This document shows positions 61,967 through 64,000 of a stretch of DNA of 64,000 bases, piece by piece. Under the pieces are notes generated by a model. That model was given only the letters and a program-made list of their open reading frames with translations, was not told the DNA's origin and made no database searches. The translations under genes and the position numbers were made by a program. The number at the start of each line of letters is the position of its first letter. Positions within the stretch are counted from its first letter, which is position 1. Source of the DNA: Bradyrhizobium sp. ORS 285 (lineage in GTDB: Bacteria; Pseudomonadota; Alphaproteobacteria; Rhizobiales; Xanthobacteraceae); NCBI RefSeq assembly GCF_900176205.1, contig NZ_LT859959.1, positions 2,315,001-2,379,000 on the forward strand. The letters run 5' to 3'.

Positions 61967-62055
61967 GATACTCTCTTCCTCAGCGCTGTCGCGACAGTCA
62001 CGTTCGATCCACCGCGCCATTCCCTTCGACGGCGCGGCGGATCAGAGAAGGTGGC

Positions 62056-63195
62056 TTACTGGTTTTCCTTCGACTGGCCCATGATCTCCTGCGCCGTGAA
62101 GTTGATGCCGCAGGTCGGGAAGGAGTTGCCGACGAAGAAATTGTCGGATTGGGACGGGAAGTAGTCCACGTCCTTCTTGAAGTTGGGATCCTCGACGACC
62201 GACAGTGGCAACTTGACCGATTGCGGCACCACCTTGCCTTCGAGGGCCGCGAGCGCCACCTTGATCGCGACGGCGACCTGGGCAGGACCGGTGCCGGCCG
62301 AGGAACACTTCAAGCCTTCCGATGATTTTGCCGCGCAGAACTTGCGGAAGCCGTTCTCGGTCTCTCCGCCGAACGGCACCATCTTGTGCTTGGCGTCGAG
62401 CATGGCCTGCACGATGCCGGTGTCACCGCCCTGGCCGGAGATCGCATCGAACGGACCATTGGTCGCGATCGCATCCGCGGTGGCCTTCTGGGCGACGCCG
62501 TCATCCCATTTGCCGACGACCTCGGTGGTCTGCCACTTTTTTCCCGAGCTGCTCAGGACCGATTGGAATCCGTTGTGCCGGTCGGTGTCGACCGAGGTGC
62601 CGGCGACGCCGCGCACTTCGAGCACCTTGCCGCCATCGGGCACGTTCTTGACCAGCCACTTCGCCCAGAGCTCGCCGAGGCCCTTCTGGTCGACGTTGAC
62701 GTTGATCGCATCTTCGGTCGCGAGAATGTTGTCGAAGGCGACGAGGATCACGCCGGCCTGCTTGGCGCGCTTGATCACCGGGCCGAACGCCGTCGGGTTC
62801 TGCGCGTTCACGACGATGGCGTCATAGCCGGAGTCGATGAAGTTGTTGATCGCCGAGATCTGCGCCGGCACGTCCTCGCCGGTCGAGACCACCTTGAACT
62901 CCTTCAGCTTGGCCTTGACCTCCGGCTGGGCCGCATAGGCCTTCGCGGTCTGGATCATCTGGATGCGCCAGGTATTGGCGATGTAGCCGTTCGCAAGCGC
63001 GATGCGGTAGGGGCCCTTCTTGGCGGGATACTTGAAGAACTTGGTATCGCCGGCCCACGGCACCATGCATTCGGGCTCAGCCGCGGGACCCTTGACCATC
63101 TCCGGCTCTGCAAGCGCCTTGCTTGCGAATGCCGAGACCAGCACCAGGGATGCGCAGGTTGCAAGGCACCGCGCCGTGATCGATTTGGAAGACAT
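62056..63195 (-). CDS. Ribose-type ABC transporter substrate-binding protein
   Basis: 379 residues of the Peripla_BP_4 family. Signal peptide SITARCLATCASLVLVSAFA ending ASKALA-EP. Mature part: YRIALANGYIANTWRIQMIQ, PAQISAINNFIDSGYDAIVV, VILVAFDNI, GKVLEVRGVAGTSVDTDRHN and AISGQGGDTGIVQAML. ATG 63195 has GGGAGG 6 bases upstream. First gene of the operon; LacI-type palindromes lie 120-265 bases upstream. The sugar is unknown. Several Cys (near 43, 300 and 370) are unusual for the family. Confidence 0.92.
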   Translation of the reverse strand: MSSKSITARCLATCASLVLVSAFASKALAEPEMVKGPAAEPECMVPWAGDTKFFKYPAKKGPYRIALANGYIANTWRIQMIQTAKAYAAQPEVKAKLKEFKVVSTGEDVPAQISAINNFIDSGYDAIVVNAQNPTAFGPVIKRAKQAGVILVAFDNILATEDAINVNVDQKGLGELWAKWLVKNVPDGGKVLEVRGVAGTSVDTDRHNGFQSVLSSSGKKWQTTEVVGKWDDGVAQKATADAIATNGPFDAISGQGGDTGIVQAMLDAKHKMVPFGGETENGFRKFCAAKSSEGLKCSSAGTGPAQVAVAIKVALAALEGKVVPQSVKLPLSVVEDPNFKKDVDYFPSQSDNFFVGNSFPTCGINFTAQEIMGQSKENQ

Positions 63196-63314
63196 TCGTG
63201 ACCTCCCCATTGTTGCAGCGCCAATCATTGACGCATGTGCGAGACGCCTCACTTGTTGTCGGAGGTTGTTCGAGCGCCGCTCGTCGTCTCAACGATCGCA
63301 GCGATACTGGCCAA

Positions 63315-63328
63315 TGACAGCGCTGTCA
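63315..63328. promoter_or_regulatory. LacI-type operator palindrome, site 1
   Basis: TGACAGCGCTGTCA, a perfect 14-base palindrome with the central CG and TG...CA ends of LacI/GalR-family operators. 120 bases upstream of the binding-protein start on the minus strand. No LacI-family gene is in the window. Confidence 0.6.
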
Positions 63329-63444
63329 ATTACCGGCGCGTGGCGGGGTGTTTGGCAAGTGGACGCGAAGCGCATTGCGCCTCGAAGGCATTTTTGATGC
63401 CTCGAATGCGTCTGACCGCGGCCGCGTCCTGCGCGCATCACCGA

Positions 63445-63458
63445 TGTCAGCGCTATCA
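63445..63458. promoter_or_regulatory. LacI-type operator, site 2
   Basis: TGTCAGCGCTATCA, matching site 1 at 12 of 14 positions and keeping the AGCGCT core, 130 bases away centre to centre. Paired sites at such spacing are compatible with repressor looping. Inferred. Confidence 0.5.
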
Positions 63459-63685
63459 CGGCGGCATTTTGCGTCGCACCGAGGAAAATGAGACTGCCCG
63501 TCAAGGTGGCGGCTGGCGGCGAGACCCGGTGCAGCGCGGCGTCCGCTAGCCTTCGGAGCGATGGGGGGCTCATCCTCGCTTGCCAAACATGGTGAGGGAC
63601 CGGTGAGGCCTGCCGCCAACACGGCCAGCAACGACTGGCCGGCACAATCGTGTGCTCCAGCAATGGGCGACAAGGGAGGAGTTCG

Positions 63686-64000
63686 ATGCACATGCGACGC
63701 GTGGGGTTCGCCGTGGTCACGGCGCTTTTGCTGTCCGGTACGGCTGCGTTCGCTCAGGAGAAGATCAAGGTCGGAGTCACGGCAACGCTCGAGGGCACCT
63801 ATACGGTGCTCGGGGAGGACGGCATGCGCGGCCATGTCACCGCGCTGAACGTGCTCGGCAAGAAGGTCGGCGACAAGGAGCTGGAGTTCGTCGTTGCCTC
63901 GACCGATGCCACGCCTGACTCGGCGGTGCGCGCCGTGCGCAAGCTGATCGAGCAGGACAAGGTGCAGATCCTGCTGTCGCCGCTGTCGGGCGACGAAGGC
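63686..64000 (+). CDS. Branched-chain amino acid-type ABC substrate-binding protein (LivK family), 3' end outside window
   Basis: 105 codons seen. Signal peptide MRRVGFAVVTALLLSGTAAFAQ, then KIKVGVTATLEGTYTVLGED, GMRGHVTALNVLGKKVG, and LEFVVASTDATPDSAVRAVR with KLIEQDKVQILLSPLSGDEG, the standard Peripla_BP_6 opening. GGGAGGA precedes ATG 63686; ATG 63692 is possible. It is divergent from the ribose-type operon and probably starts a Liv-type transporter operon to the right. Confidence 0.88.
   Translation, partial: MHMRRVGFAVVTALLLSGTAAFAQEKIKVGVTATLEGTYTVLGEDGMRGHVTALNVLGKKVGDKELEFVVASTDATPDSAVRAVRKLIEQDKVQILLSPLSGDEG

Noticed and set aside
1..64000. CRISPR arrays, transposases, integrases, rRNA
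   Set aside because: No regularly spaced repeats, no DDE/Tyr-recombinase-like proteins and no rRNA-like sequence were seen on reading both strands.

Overview
The window is GC-rich with short, often overlapping intergenic junctions, many ATGA/TGATG stop-start overlaps and GGAG/GAGG ribosome sites. Gene content points to an alphaproteobacterium, most likely Bradyrhizobium or a near relative: HvrA-type H-NS protein, ExoP/Wzc kinase with PssA-like priming transferase, two-ATPase polyol-type ABC transporter, and a dispersed structured repeat. The species assignment is inference.

Region 1 (1-32.9 kb) is one large exopolysaccharide/surface polysaccharide cluster. It holds the outer-membrane export lipoprotein (partial, left edge), an H-NS family regulator, the undecaprenyl-phosphate sugar-1-phosphate transferase, a CDP-sugar modification cassette (RfbF, PIG-L deacetylase, epimerase, C-methyltransferase, RmlC-like epimerase, DUF4910 protein), glycosyltransferases, a Wzx flippase, a Gfo/Idh oxidoreductase, a second epimerase, an asparagine synthase, two membrane acyltransferase-type proteins, a secreted beta-helix protein, a Wzy/ligase-type polymerase, a WecG/TagA glycosyltransferase fused to a STAS domain, and the Wzc-type tyrosine autokinase. 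Short AT islands rich in TTAAAT/ATTTAA sit at the head of nearly every transcription unit in this cluster and I did not see that hexamer in the rest of the window. With an H-NS protein encoded inside the cluster this looks like a self-contained AT-island regulon.

Region 2 (33-36.4 kb) has copy 1 of a ~530 bp dispersed repeat with conserved stem-loops, then an RraA-family gene divergent from a LysR regulator, and an amino-acid-type binding protein. Region 3 (36.4-51.3 kb) is a carbohydrate/polyol catabolic locus around a SorC-family regulator: leftwards a FGGY kinase, a HAD-IIA phosphatase and a class II aldolase; rightwards a TAT-exported binding protein, two permeases, two unlike ATPases, a second FGGY kinase, a 2-hydroxyacid dehydrogenase, a second class II aldolase and a GlpD/EryB-like FAD dehydrogenase. 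Region 4 (51.3-54.8 kb) has a type II HAD, a class III aminotransferase and two fragments of a broken FAD oxidoreductase gene lying on opposite strands, followed by copy 2 of the repeat.

Region 5 (54.9-58.4 kb) is a lower-GC accessory island with a small membrane protein, a TIR-like domain protein that may be a defence effector, and a small orphan gene. Region 6 (58.5-63.2 kb) is a ribose-type ABC transporter operon preceded by LacI-type operator palindromes. The window ends inside a LivK-type binding protein gene. I saw no tRNA, rRNA, CRISPR array or transposase.
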